Part shown: in pieces, positions 26,314-36,528 of the stretch
How positions within the stretch are numbered: position 1 is the stretch's first letter
Layout of the letters: every line of letters begins with the position of its first letter
NCBI GenBank assembly: GCA_028280405.1
Contig: JANQLW010000060.1
Coordinates: forward strand, 1 to 64,000
Source: Bacteroidales bacterium
GTDB lineage: Bacteria > Bacteroidota > Bacteroidia > Bacteroidales > GCA-2711565
DNA length: 64,000 nucleotides
Reading direction: 5' to 3'
Translations under genes and position numbers: made by a program
The notes under the pieces: model-generated
What the model was told of the DNA's origin: nothing
The model's database searches: none
Seen by the model: only the letters and a program-made list of their open reading frames with translations

Positions 26314-28572
26314 TTATTTTTTTCTTCTTCTTAAAAGAACAATACTACCCAAGGCAAAAATAATTCCCGGTATCACTCCCACCAACACAGTCTTTGAGAT
26401 CAACTTACCGGTTTTGGTAATGGTTGTTTTCGTATCCGGATTTTTGGGTTTGCTTGTATTTAACGGAAATTCTCCATAAGTAAACCAAGAGAATATTTGG
26501 CCGACGATCTCTGCATTTACATTTCTTCGATCAATATTCCTTTGATATTCAGCATTACTCATAAAATCAGCATCTCCAAAAACCATAATTCTTTGTTCTT
26601 TTCCACCAACTTTCTTTGTAATATTATAAGCTACCGGTGCAGAGAAATTATTTTCTCCATTTTCAGTTACTAGCTTTGTATCCTTAGCTTTTACAAATAA
26701 ATAAGGCTTAATCTCAAAACCACTAGCAGTTGTATGGCTAAATGCAATAACATCCGGCATACTTACTTTTTTAGATTTTTCAATATACTCTTCCACATTA
26801 TCAGAGATTGATTTTGCCTCATTGGTAAAATCTGCTAAGATGAAACTCTTTTCAAATCCATCATTATTTTGATTTAATTGGCCATTAACAACACTAATCC
26901 CAAATTGGTTTATGATAGATAAAACATAATCTTTGGTTTCCGGTTCAATTGCCAACAACAGATTTCCCCCTTTAGCGATATAGTCATTAATTTTCCCCAG
27001 TTCAGTTTCCGTATATGGAGTTGTAGGACTTGCAATTACCAGTAAACTAGCATCACCAGGAATATTTTGTGATTCCAGATTCACTCTTTCAAAGTCAAAT
27101 CCTTTTTGTATCATCGCATGACGGAAAGTACGTAATGTCATCGCCATTTGATAATCTTTATCCATACTTTTTTCATAATCACGTTCTCCATGACCTGTAA
27201 CAAAATAAACTTTAGGTGTCTTTCCTGTAAGTCGCTTAAGTGCAGCTGAAGTTTCAGCTTCAGCGGGATACCTTTGTATATCATCAAACATACGTAAGAA
27301 GGATTGCTTTCCGTTATAATTAACCACTCTTACAAATTGATTGTCTTCTGTACTTAAATCTATTTTTTGTTTAATTTGAGAGGGGGTTAACAACTCCTCA
27401 AATTTATACTCCCAATTATCAGCAGTCTTACGGGCAATTGCCTCTAAACTTAATTCGGGATTATTTTGGATCATATAGCTACCTAAAGTAATAGTGTCCC
27501 AGAAATACACATATTCCATTTCCCATTGTGGAAGATATCTTAGGTAATTATCAAATCGTTTAAAGTCTCTTTTTTGATTCCTGGGAGTAGCACTAAAAGA
27601 GCTCATGTCCAGAATATTCACATAATTCACAATTTTTAAATCATCTCTCATATTCCTGACAACATCCTGACTAGGTGGTGTAAGTGTGTTCATCTTAGTT
27701 GCTGTAGTATCCCAATACCCAACTAAACGTGGACGAGAGCTTATGTAACCCAATAAAATTGCTATTGCAAATACCAAAATATAGGCTCTGGCTTTTATCC
27801 ACCAATGTCCTACAATTCGTCCACCTGAAATTTTACTTACGGCAAAGGCCAGGAATAAGGTTATAATAATTAAAAAATAAACGATATCTCGTGTATTAAT
27901 TAAACCAATAGCCATTTCATTCGTACGTCCTGAAATTGATAGCCAATAAGTCAAATCAGAAATAATCGGAACACTCTGACCAATTTTATCTACATAATTT
28001 AATCCCGCTAAGGTAGCAAGGGTTCCAATAGCAGCAACCACCTGATAGGAAGTTAAGCTGGATATAAACAAACCGATAGCTGAGTAAGAAGCTGCTAACA
28101 GGAAGAAGGCAAAAATGGCTGATAATACCAAACCGAAATCCGCATGCTCAATCGAGAGTCCTCCGGCCAACATAAGAATAAGTAGAACAAGAGCCAGGAT
28201 CAAGCAATAACCTATCATTGCTAAATATTTACCAATCACTAACTGACGAGCGTTTAGCGGAGAAGACATTAATAATTTAATGGAACCACTGGATATCTCC
28301 TTACTAATTAATCCCATTGTTAAAAGAGGGATATATAAATAAGTATTTTGGAATACATCTCTGAACATTCCGTAGTTAGGATGGTTAAATACCTGAAAAG
28401 TCATTCCGCCACCTATATTAAAGTTCAATTTTAAATAACGTTCAATCATTACGAATGTATCCGTATATATTAAACTTGTTTGTAACATAAAAATAATAAG
28501 TACCAACCAGGCAATTGGTGAATAGAACATGGTACTTAATTCAAATCTGGCAATTCTATATATTGTTTTCAT
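26314..28572 (-). CDS. GldF-GldG fusion: ABC-2 permease with auxiliary substrate-binding-like domain
   Basis: A membrane protein of 752 aa. Residues 1-245 form an ABC-2 permease with six hydrophobic segments. Residues 245-270 are another membrane helix, followed by a long periplasmic GldG-like domain (ABC_transp_aux, with VYFVTGHGERD and LLLAIEPETKD) and a last membrane helix before a basic RRRKK tail. GldF and GldG are usually separate genes in gliding Bacteroidota; here they are one reading frame. The partner ATPase gene is 25 nt upstream. In Bacteroidales without gliding this exporter exists too, with unknown cargo. It sits between two propeller selenoprotein genes. Confidence 0.85.
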   Translation of the reverse strand: MKTIYRIARFELSTMFYSPIAWLVLIIFMLQTSLIYTDTFVMIERYLKLNFNIGGGMTFQVFNHPNYGMFRDVFQNTYLYIPLLTMGLISKEISSGSIKLLMSSPLNARQLVIGKYLAMIGYCLILALVLLILMLAGGLSIEHADFGLVLSAIFAFFLLAASYSAIGLFISSLTSYQVVAAIGTLATLAGLNYVDKIGQSVPIISDLTYWLSISGRTNEMAIGLINTRDIVYFLIIITLFLAFAVSKISGGRIVGHWWIKARAYILVFAIAILLGYISSRPRLVGYWDTTATKMNTLTPPSQDVVRNMRDDLKIVNYVNILDMSSFSATPRNQKRDFKRFDNYLRYLPQWEMEYVYFWDTITLGSYMIQNNPELSLEAIARKTADNWEYKFEELLTPSQIKQKIDLSTEDNQFVRVVNYNGKQSFLRMFDDIQRYPAEAETSAALKRLTGKTPKVYFVTGHGERDYEKSMDKDYQMAMTLRTFRHAMIQKGFDFERVNLESQNIPGDASLLVIASPTTPYTETELGKINDYIAKGGNLLLAIEPETKDYVLSIINQFGISVVNGQLNQNNDGFEKSFILADFTNEAKSISDNVEEYIEKSKKVSMPDVIAFSHTTASGFEIKPYLFVKAKDTKLVTENGENNFSAPVAYNITKKVGGKEQRIMVFGDADFMSNAEYQRNIDRRNVNAEIVGQIFSWFTYGEFPLNTSKPKNPDTKTTITKTGKLISKTVLVGVIPGIIFALGSIVLLRRRKK

Positions 28573-28597
28573 TTCTATTGTCTTTTTTGATTAATTA

Positions 28598-29533
28598 CTA
28601 ATTTCCATTCTGATCTTTTGCAATTTTTGCAAATACATCATCTAAAGAACTACGTTCCACAGTGATTTCTCTCAATCTCCAGTTATTTTTTACACTTGCG
28701 GCAATAATGAGTTCAGTTACTTCCTGCGAAGTCGTAAATTCTAATCTTGCTTTTCGATCATTAATCATTTCAACTTTAGAAATACCTTCAATTTCCATTA
28801 ATTCACCCATAGATGGCAAATCTTCCATAGAAACCAAAATACTATTCGGTTCAATGTAATCATTAAATTCGTCAACCGTTCCTGAGAAGACCAATTTTCC
28901 ATCTTCGATCATTTTAATATCATCACAAATTGCTTTTACTTCGGAGAGAATGTGGGTTGAAAAGATCACGACTCTATCTTTTCCAATATTTTTAATAATT
29001 TTTCGGACTTCAACAATTTGTACAGGATCTAAACCATTCGTAGGCTCGTCCAATACAACCACTTTAGGATTATGAATAAGCGCACCCGCAATTCCAGTAC
29101 GTTGCTGGAATCCTCCCGAAAGATTTCTTATAAGTCTATCACTAAACTGAGTAATTCCTGTCTCTTTTTTCACTCTTTTTAAAGCAGCAGGAATATCATC
29201 CGGATTCATCATACGTAAATATGCACAATGTATTAAGTATTCATCCACTGTATGATCCTTATATAATGGAGCTAATTGTGGTAAAAAGCCTATTTGCTGT
29301 TTGGCTTGTACCGGATTTTTTCGGATATTTTCTCCATTAATTAAAACATCTCCTACTGTTTGATTTAAAACACCACACATGATGTTCATAATAGTTGATT
29401 TCCCCGCTCCATTCGACCCCAACAATCCTAAAATTCCTGTATTACAGATCTCAAAACTGACATCTTTAACTGCCCATTCCGCACTGTACTTGTGAGATAG
29501 ATTTTCTACACTCACGATTATTTTATTCTTCAT
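28598..29533 (-). CDS. GldA-like ABC transporter ATPase
   Basis: An ATPase of 311 aa with Walker A LGSNGAGKST (about 37-46), Q-loop FLPQLAPLY, signature LSGGFQQR, Walker B VVVLDEPTNGLDP and an H-loop in STHILSEV. The C-terminal extension of about 90 residues is shared with GldA/NatA-type exporters. It begins an operon with the GldFG fusion encoded 25 nt downstream and should energise it. Confidence 0.93.
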   Translation of the reverse strand: MKNKIIVSVENLSHKYSAEWAVKDVSFEICNTGILGLLGSNGAGKSTIMNIMCGVLNQTVGDVLINGENIRKNPVQAKQQIGFLPQLAPLYKDHTVDEYLIHCAYLRMMNPDDIPAALKRVKKETGITQFSDRLIRNLSGGFQQRTGIAGALIHNPKVVVLDEPTNGLDPVQIVEVRKIIKNIGKDRVVIFSTHILSEVKAICDDIKMIEDGKLVFSGTVDEFNDYIEPNSILVSMEDLPSMGELMEIEGISKVEMINDRKARLEFTTSQEVTELIIAASVKNNWRLREITVERSSLDDVFAKIAKDQNGN

Positions 29534-29735
29534 ACAAAATAAAGTTTGGTTAATAATTAATTTTATAGGGTAAAATGCTGCTTAATATTTTCTACATTTT
29601 ATTCCATTTTAACTAGTTTCATTAATAATTTCAAAAGACTGTTGGGTAAGAATTTGTCTTTTAATTAGGTATGGTGCGATAATGTGACAGTATTTTAATT
29701 AAATACCCTTATTAAAAACTGAAAAAAATAATAAA

Positions 29736-29770
29736 GGAACTGCACTAACACAACAAAAAAGCGCAGCTCC
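29736..29770 (-). terminator. Terminator after propeller selenoprotein copy D
   Basis: Minus strand GGAGCTGC and GCAGTTCC form a stem (one G-U), followed by TTTATTATTTTTTT. It is 14 nt past the stop at 29784. Confidence 0.7.
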
Positions 29771-29783
29771 AAAATGATATATA

Positions 29784-31664
29784 CTAATACATACTTATTC
29801 TTGTCTTTAATTTTATAGTTTCTTCTGTTGGTGGTAAACAACCATTTTCATCACATGTTTGGTAAAACACTTTCACTTCAATAATTTGTTCACCTGAAGG
29901 TGGCTTCACAGATCTATCCTTAGGATAATTAAGTCTAAATTTTTGTGCGAATCTTACATTATTTCCTTTATAAACCTGATAGGTTCCTTTCATTTGAGGT
30001 GTTGGTTCGATAGGCTTACCTATTTTCTCGAAGCCTTTAGGGAAAACATATTCAACCTTTGTTACCATTTGTCCCATGGCAATATTCCCTTCAGTATTTG
30101 CATATCCATACCAGCCTTTACGGAAGTTCATTATCACCTCAACTTCAAATTCTTCTCTAAATCTTAATCTCTCAGGAGCCTTAACACTAAATTGAACAGG
30201 GCTATCACCTCCCCCGGTTTGAGAAACTTCATTCTTAATTACTTTAGGAATATTCTTGGGTTTAGCTTTAACTGTTTTAGCAACTGCTTTCTCTTTATTC
30301 TTTTTTCCCAGCATCACATAAACATAGCCTCTATGGCGAAGTGTAAGGTATTTCGAATCCTCCAAACCACCTAAATAATAATTTTTCATGTGTGGCTGTT
30401 TTTTGATTTGTTTCTTAAGTGCTTCAATTCCACCTTTAACATATTTTATAGCACGACCTGCATCTTTACCTGGTTGTTGAATTTTAAGATCATGATTATA
30501 ATTCCATGAAACATAATCATCAATTTCAAATCCATTTACCGTTGGAATAGAAATACCAAAGATCAGGTCATTAACTCCATCATTATTATAATCGGCCACT
30601 TTAATATTTGGCGCGCAACCGGGAAAAGTTTTGCTCATATCTTCTGTTGTAAAAAGAGCTTTAGAAGGCTCAAATCGTAAACCATTCTGCGTTTTTACTC
30701 CACGGAAAAATTCTACAGGATTAGTTCCTTTATCTCCATAAAGATGGGTTATTAATAAATCCAATACTCCATCCTGATCCCAATCAATTGGGTTTAGGAA
30801 TGATTTACCTACTCCTGAATAATTTGGATAACGGCCATCTTTAGCCAGTTCAGCAATTTTTTCTTTACTTGGCTTAATCACAGCTAAAGGATCTCCATCA
30901 ACACCATATAAAAATGTTCGTTTTCCAAACTTTGGATTCTCCTTTGTACCAATATTCAAAGCAACTCTAAATGAAGTAAACCCTCCAAGGAAAAGATCTA
31001 ATAATCCATCTCCGTTATAATCAGCAAAAGAAGCAGAAGAAAAGCACCAATAGGCAAATGCTGAAGTATTCCATGGTTCAACACCCTGAGCAGCATCTTT
31101 ACCTTTTATATATTCTTCTTGCTCAACAAATACTTTTGGAAGAAATCCATCTTTAGCTCCTCTCCACCAGGAAATTAATCCGGGATGATATTGTCCGCTA
31201 AGCATATCAACATAACCGTCCTGGTCTAAATCCACAAACTGTGGATGAATACCGATGCATCACCATTGATGAGTGGTGATGGTATCTCCTTTCGTATCTA
31301 AAGCATAAAAATATTCACCTGAGAATTTAGGTTTTCTGTTGCTGCCTTCATTCAAATAAACTTTAATATTTGATCCTGTATCACCTGATTCAAATTCACC
31401 CAGCAAAAGGTCTTTTTTCCCGTCTTTATTCCAATCATAGAATGCCGGATAAGCCAAACCATGCTTATCTACACGAATTTCCTGTTTTTTACCATTCACG
31501 TGAAAGGGCTGTCCCAGAACTGGAGCACCTGGAATATTTGTATTTACAATTTTAGGAAACTTAGGAAAATTCTTTGAACGGACTTTATCAGTCGCTGAAC
31601 TTTGTGCCATTAACCCCAAATTCAGGAATAAGAGGGTTATAAATATTAAAATTATTTTTTTCAT
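29784..31664 (-). CDS. Propeller selenoprotein fused to a DsbD-N-like redox domain (copy D)
   Basis: 626 aa when UGA (31260-31262) is read as Sec135. Signal peptide 1-20 (ends LGLMAQ), repeats with DWNKDGKKDLLLGEFE before and DLDQDGYVDMLSGQY after THQW-U-CIGIHPQFVDL, more Ca-binding repeats (DYNGDGLLDLFLGG, DWDQDGVLDLLI, DYNNDGVNDLIFG), an RHRGYVYVMLGKKN strand near residue 455, then a DsbD-N-like domain (about 490-626) with FYQTCDENGCLPP. It is clearly orthologous in layout to copy C but more diverged than A is from B, so the duplication is older. It follows the DUF4369/NHL lipoprotein and the second Sec-thioredoxin on the same strand. Confidence 0.87.
31232..31262 (-). promoter_or_regulatory. 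UGA-Sec codon plus SECIS hairpin (copy D)
   Basis: UGA at 31260-31262, 15 nt, then CCACA-GUU-UGUGG (31232-31244), stem extended to 7 bp by AU pairs. Confidence 0.85.
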
Positions 31665-31702
31665 TACTATTAATTTTCGTTAAAAAATCATTAAGAACCC
31701 AT

Positions 31703-31783
31703 GTCATCCTGAACTTGTTTCAGGATCTCAATAATAAACGACCTACCTTAACGAAGGAGATCCTGAAACAAGTTCAGGATGAC
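31703..31783. repeat. Inverted repeat of the TCATCCTGAACTTGTTTCAGGATCT type
   Basis: Two 26-nt arms (31703-31728, 31758-31783) are perfect reverse complements, each itself nearly palindromic. Related sequences stand at 310-338 and inside 51939-52077. A dispersed intergenic repeat of Bacteroidota; not gene-specific. Confidence 0.85.
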
Positions 31784-31808
31784 AAGTCGAACAATTATTA
31801 TTGCTCAC

Positions 31809-33506
31809 TTAGATTACAACACATTTAACCAATCCTTTATCAGGAGAAGCCAAATAAATATTACTATTTTTATCGGACATCACCGGAATATGGAAACATC
31901 CGTCTACTAATTCTTCAATTCCCTGAACCAAAGTTGCACCGGCTTCTGTATATACTTTAATACGGGTTGGTGCTTTTTCTACTGTAATTACAGCTCCGTT
32001 ATGCAATTTTCTTACACTAACAGGATTACAGCAACTATGAAAATCATCCAGACTTCGGCCACGTTTACCAAAAGAAACAATTTTTTCACCGGTCAATTTA
32101 TATCCATCTACGCGGAAAGAACCTAAGTTTGCTGCTAAAACCTGTCCATCAGGAGAAACATCAAAATCAAGAATAGAACAACAAGGACGCAGATCATCAA
32201 TCGTTGATAATAATTTACCATCCTGAATATTATACATTCCTAAAGCCTGAGTACCGACATCTGAAACCATTAGTTTGTCTTTATAAATACGGGCACCGGT
32301 TGCATATTCACGACCTCCTAATTTATATTCTCTAAGTTTTTCACCTTTGGCATTAAAGACCATACATTCTACACCAACATTTTTTAAATACTTAGATACA
32401 CGGCCTCTGAATTTAGTTTCGATTTCTTTCTGTAAAGTTGCCAAAACGTAAATATTATTTTGAGCATCTACAGCAATTGAAGATGCCAAACCATTCGCCT
32501 TAACCGGAAAGCGCTTAACTTCATCTCCTTCAGGATTGATAATTTGAACAATGAAATTATAAGCTGCTTCATTCTTACCTTTACCATGTGCATTATAATT
32601 ATCATGTACTCCAAAATCACTGGTTAAGGCACAAAGATTATTATTGTTCATCATTGCCAGATACTTCACATTCTTATGCTTACTACCTTTATATGATGGA
32701 TCAACTTTATATTTGAAATTAGGAACACCGGCAACAAATTTTTCAAGGCCACCTTCGGTTGCTAACATGTTGTTTAACATATCGAACATCTTCTTTACAT
32801 AGGGGTGATTTCTGATAGAGACATCGATTGGATCAGCCCAAGCCTTTAATTCTTTTGCACTTTCACCACCAATTTTGGAAGTTAACCTTTGATATACTAA
32901 TTGAGCACAGAATGGATTCGTAGAGTTTTCACGAATATATTTTTTCTGGAATTCAAGTCCGGCCAATTCAACTTTTTTCATTTGTTCTTCAACTTCTTTC
33001 TTTTCCTTTTCAGATAAATTAGGATCATAGGATTTCTCTCTTAATTTCCATTCATCCGGTTGAGTTTTCTTAAACTCAGCAAGAGCTGCTCTATAATGAT
33101 CTTCTCCAGCCTGGAATTCTCCTCCTTTGATATCAAAGTTATATTTTTGATATGGATTCTTTGGTTTTTCCAGTTTAGTAATGTCTAGAGTCATCTTAAC
33201 GTTTTCAGCCCAGAATCTTATAAAGAATTCACCATTCTCAGCCTCAACGGTTAATTCTGTTGGTATGGGAAAATCATAGCTAAAGGAAAAAGTTCCATCA
33301 GTAATATCGATATTTTCAAGAACTTTTTGTCCATAATCAATAGAAAATTTTACTTTGCCTGTAAAATCTTTTATTGTTCCTATTAATTCAAACCCCTGTT
33401 TGTTCTCTGCTTTTCTTTCTTTAGCAGCATTATTACAACTCATAAATGTACATCCAAAGAATGCCATAATTATGAACATTATGCTTATTGCGTTTAGCTT
33501 TTTCAT
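31809..33506 (-). CDS. Lipoprotein with DUF4369-like domain and NHL-type beta-propeller
   Basis: 565 aa, lipoprotein signal ending FMSC (the Cys near residue 24, after an earlier FGC). Residues 35-150 resemble the DUF4369 beta domain that usually precedes a TlpA-like thioredoxin in Bacteroidota (GFELIGTIKDFTGKVKFSIDYG). Here a six-bladed NHL-type propeller follows instead (about 270-565: NKYLAMMNNNNLCALTSDFG-like blade starts, ASSIAVDAQNNIYVLATL, LDFDVSPDGQVLAANLG, SDKNSNIYLASPDKGLVKC). It has two vicinal Cys pairs, RPCCSI and HSCCNP, in adjacent blades. It lies between the Sec-thioredoxin and copy D. A second copy begins at the right edge of the window. A thiol or metal-binding partner of the redox proteins is my inference. 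Confidence 0.75.
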   Translation of the reverse strand: MKKLNAISIMFIIMAFFGCTFMSCNNAAKERKAENKQGFELIGTIKDFTGKVKFSIDYGQKVLENIDITDGTFSFSYDFPIPTELTVEAENGEFFIRFWAENVKMTLDITKLEKPKNPYQKYNFDIKGGEFQAGEDHYRAALAEFKKTQPDEWKLREKSYDPNLSEKEKKEVEEQMKKVELAGLEFQKKYIRENSTNPFCAQLVYQRLTSKIGGESAKELKAWADPIDVSIRNHPYVKKMFDMLNNMLATEGGLEKFVAGVPNFKYKVDPSYKGSKHKNVKYLAMMNNNNLCALTSDFGVHDNYNAHGKGKNEAAYNFIVQIINPEGDEVKRFPVKANGLASSIAVDAQNNIYVLATLQKEIETKFRGRVSKYLKNVGVECMVFNAKGEKLREYKLGGREYATGARIYKDKLMVSDVGTQALGMYNIQDGKLLSTIDDLRPCCSILDFDVSPDGQVLAANLGSFRVDGYKLTGEKIVSFGKRGRSLDDFHSCCNPVSVRKLHNGAVITVEKAPTRIKVYTEAGATLVQGIEELVDGCFHIPVMSDKNSNIYLASPDKGLVKCVVI

Positions 33507-33524
33507 TTTTATTTTTTGTTTTAT

Positions 33525-33585
33525 CTCGGCAAGCTCGATAAACGGGACATTTCATTAATTTTCCCGTTTGCTGAGCTTGTCGAAG
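33525..33585. repeat. Inverted repeat of the GAGCTTGTCGAAG type
   Basis: TCGGCAAGCTCGATAAACGGGA faces TTCCCGTTTGCTGAGCTTGTCGA with a few mismatches. The same family is seen at 50399-50482. It lies just upstream of the 31809-33506 gene. Confidence 0.75.
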
Positions 33586-33609
33586 CAAGTTTCTTTAGTG
33601 GTAAAATTT

Positions 33610-34803
33610 TCACTTAGGCAACTCTCCTTTTTGAATTGTTTTTACCAATTCTATATTGGCAGCATATTTTCTTTTACCTTCAACTTCTTTTATTAGTTTA
33701 TCGCCATATTTGTTGGCTAACTCCTGTGCTTGTTTTTTATCACCACAGAACCAAAGAATTTTAACGTAACTAGATAAAGAACTTATATCCTTGTCAATTC
33801 CATCTTTTTTGATGTATGGTAAACATTTCTTCGCCAAACCCTCAGGTATTTTGTTTAATTGGCGAACTGCCATAGGAACCATAAAATTCATCATAGGAGG
33901 TTCTTCATTATATTTCTCTTTAGCCTCAAATAATTTGATTAAGTAATTAAGATTATCTCCTTTAAAGCGCAACTGATCGATATCAGCATATTCTTTTATT
34001 TGAGCGAAGTAAGTTGGGAAACTAAAAGATACTCCTCTTTCAGCAGCTTCTTTTTCTTCCGGTGTATGCGCCATCATAATTAAGGTCCTGACCAGTTGTT
34101 TCTCCATTTTAGGATCATTCAATAAAGTCATCATCGAACGATTTTCAATGATGAAATCCATAAACTTATTTTTCCATCTTGCCTGGCCTATGATAAACTT
34201 TTGATTCTCTTCAGAGAATAATTTCTTTTCAGGATAACTCATCGCCAATTCCCAGTTTAACTCTTCGGTTGCATAATACTTGATGGCATTCATACGAGCC
34301 AAAATGTAATCTTTCAGGAACTGGGTTTTACGATTTCCTTTGCGATATTGGCGTTGGTACCATTCCCAGGTTTTCTTTTCTTTACCTATGGCAATACGCC
34401 CGATACGGGCAAACTTATCCGGTTCCATGGCACCAAAATGATTGGTTTCCCATTTTACACTTCCGTCAGGATTCAGGAATAATAAGGTAGGATAGCCTTT
34501 TACTTTATAGTGTTTTGCCAATGCCGTATTTGTCTCATTCAATTCTGAATCAAAACCGAAATTGATAAAATATTTGTTGAAAACTTTTCCAACTTCCTTA
34601 GAAGGAAACACGTCCTTCTTCAAACCTTTACAAGGGCCTCACCATGTAGTATATACATAGAAAAATATTTGTTTGTTCTCTTTTTTAGCTAATGCTTTTG
34701 CTTCTTCAAAGCTGCCTTCGAACCACTTGATGCCTTGAGCCATGGTTACATTTGTAATAAAAAGAAAGCTTAAAGCAAAAAATACAATTTTTAGTTTTTT
34801 CAT
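33610..34803 (-). CDS. Secreted thioredoxin-like selenoprotein (W-U-GPC), copy 2
   Basis: 397 aa when UGA (34639-34641) is read as Sec55. ATG at 34803 gives the signal peptide MKKLKIVFFALSFLFITNVT-MA, then AQGIKWFEGSFEEAKALAKKE, then YVYTTW-U-GPCKGLK, cis-proline KGYPTLLFL, then a helical tail to residue 397. Without readthrough the downstream half would have no export signal. A 7-bp hairpin follows the UGA. It resembles the locus-1 Sec and Cys thioredoxins in layout. Its position after SusD mirrors locus 1, so the SusCD plus Sec-thioredoxin arrangement occurs twice. Confidence 0.9.
34600..34641 (-). promoter_or_regulatory. UGA-Sec codon plus SECIS hairpin (thioredoxin copy 2)
   Basis: UGA at 34639-34641, 19 nt, then AGAAGGA-CGUGUU-UCCUUCU (34600-34619). 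Seven perfect pairs, loop G at the second position, 28 nt from the UGA: within the bacterial SECIS pattern. Confidence 0.75.
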
Positions 34804-35128
34804 ATCGAATATTAATTAATTATTTCGAGTAAGATTAGTATTATTCAGAATTACGGATCATTAAATATATGACCAATGATTTCCTATTTACCCTTACCTC
34901 AAACTCTTCATATTATAATTTAGTTAACTGATTAATTGACTGATAAGAATCATAGCACAGGGATCTGTCAATTAATATTTTTCATAAAATACTATTGGCC
35001 AAAGGCCATTAGGTTAATTCGATTATTTGGGAGAGAATTCTTAGGAATATGGTGCAATTCCTTAGTTTAAAGAAGTACTTAGCGCAGTACGGGCGCTAAG
35101 TACTTGCCATCTATCACTGAATAATAAA
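34804..35128. other. Gap between SusD and Sec-thioredoxin copy 2
   Basis: No gene seen. A perfect 13-bp hairpin (AAGTACTTAGCGC, loop AGTACGG; 35073-35105) lies about 24 nt past the SusD stop and probably ends or attenuates the SusCD transcript. The promoter of the thioredoxin gene should lie here but I find no clear match. Confidence 0.6.
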
Positions 35129-36517
35129 TTATTCTCTAGTGTTTTGTTCTATTTGGCCTTTACCTGTATCAATAACTTTTTGACTAATAGGTGCGGCCCA
35201 GTTAATACTATTAGGAGCCCAGGTTACACTTCCACGAGTTAAAGAGATCCCTGCATCATGAAGGGCATTTAAACGTTTTACATCATGGAAACGTCTTCCC
35301 CAAACGTGAAATTCACGGCGGCGTTCATCAATTACTTTTTGAATAGCATCTGTTTGATTTGCTGCTGTAAGAATGTGATCTCCGGCAGTTACTGATGCTG
35401 TCAGATAACGTTTTGCACGTAGGTCATTAACTATATCCATTGCATCTGTAGTACTTCCTGAACGAGCTAAACATTCAGCTTTGATCAACATCATTTCAGG
35501 TACAGTTGGTCCCATAATGAATCTGTATGAGGAATAGTTTGTATATCCATATGTATAGTTTCCGGAAGGTGTAAAACCAAATACACTTGTCAGACGATTA
35601 TCTTCCAATTCAAACAAAGCAACTAATTCATCAGAAAGTGTATACATACCTCTGTAATTAGGCCATTGGCCTATAGAAGTATTATATTCTTCTTTAATCA
35701 GATAGAACTCAGGATTGTTATTTCCAGATAGAGGGATTCCTACATTCAAAGTATTATAATCTACTAATTCAGAATTAAATGCAAGTGCATCATTCGCATA
35801 ACTTAATGCATTAGTATAATCTCCCATATGGAAGTATACTTTTGCCAATAAAGCCTGTGCAGAAGCCTTATGAGGTCTGGACATTGAAATTACTTTGGCA
35901 TCTAATTTTGCAATAGCTGAAGTCAGGTCATTTACCAGCATTTCATATACTTCATTTGTTGATTTACGCTCTAATGATTCTTCAGTATCTGCCGCTTTTA
36001 AAAGTACAGGTACACCTGAACCAGCTTCAGAAGCTTTAGTATGTCCGTAGTGATGTCCATATGTATTCACCAATTCAAAATAAGCATAAGCTCTATGCAC
36101 TAAAGCTTCAGCTATAAATGCATCTTTCTTAGTTTGCTCACCTTCTATAGTTTCTAAAACACCCATAATATAATTTGACTGAGCAATTCTTTGATAGTGA
36201 TATTGCCATCCGTAATCGGTTTGAGAAGCATCGAAAAATACAGGCTTCATCTCATAAATTTGTGCATAGTGTCTTGTCCAAGTACTATTGTTAATATCAG
36301 CAATGTCACCTTCAGACAATTGAACATTATCACTCAACAAATTTTGAATAGAGCTTGTGGTACGTGTAAAAACACTACCGTTATTTAGTAAAGCTTCAAC
36401 ATCAGACATGGATTTTGCAATAGCAGACCCTCTAGGTTCAATATCAACATATTTATCGCAAGATGTATAAATAACTAAACTTGTAAATATGATCAGTATT
36501 ATTTTTAATTTTTTCAT
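35129..36517 (-). CDS. SusD/RagB-family surface lipoprotein (locus 2)
   Basis: 462 aa, lipoprotein signal ending VIYTSC (Cys20). N-terminal DKYVDIEPRGSAIAKSMSDVEALLN and C-terminal DERRREFHVWGRRFHDVKRL, then SINWAAPISQKVIDTGKGQIEQN, are SusD hallmarks. It begins 12 nt after the SusC stop. The SusC partner carries an amber codon, so unless that codon is suppressed or the strain has a second copy, this SusD may lack a working barrel. Confidence 0.92.
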   Translation of the reverse strand: MKKLKIILIIFTSLVIYTSCDKYVDIEPRGSAIAKSMSDVEALLNNGSVFTRTTSSIQNLLSDNVQLSEGDIADINNSTWTRHYAQIYEMKPVFFDASQTDYGWQYHYQRIAQSNYIMGVLETIEGEQTKKDAFIAEALVHRAYAYFELVNTYGHHYGHTKASEAGSGVPVLLKAADTEESLERKSTNEVYEMLVNDLTSAIAKLDAKVISMSRPHKASAQALLAKVYFHMGDYTNALSYANDALAFNSELVDYNTLNVGIPLSGNNNPEFYLIKEEYNTSIGQWPNYRGMYTLSDELVALFELEDNRLTSVFGFTPSGNYTYGYTNYSSYRFIMGPTVPEMMLIKAECLARSGSTTDAMDIVNDLRAKRYLTASVTAGDHILTAANQTDAIQKVIDERRREFHVWGRRFHDVKRLNALHDAGISLTRGSVTWAPNSINWAAPISQKVIDTGKGQIEQNTRE

Positions 36518-36528
36518 TTTTCTACAAT

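Noticed and set aside
31703..31783. Inverted repeats as a CRISPR array.
   Set aside because: Only palindromic pairs with no regular spacers; same units scattered at other sites.
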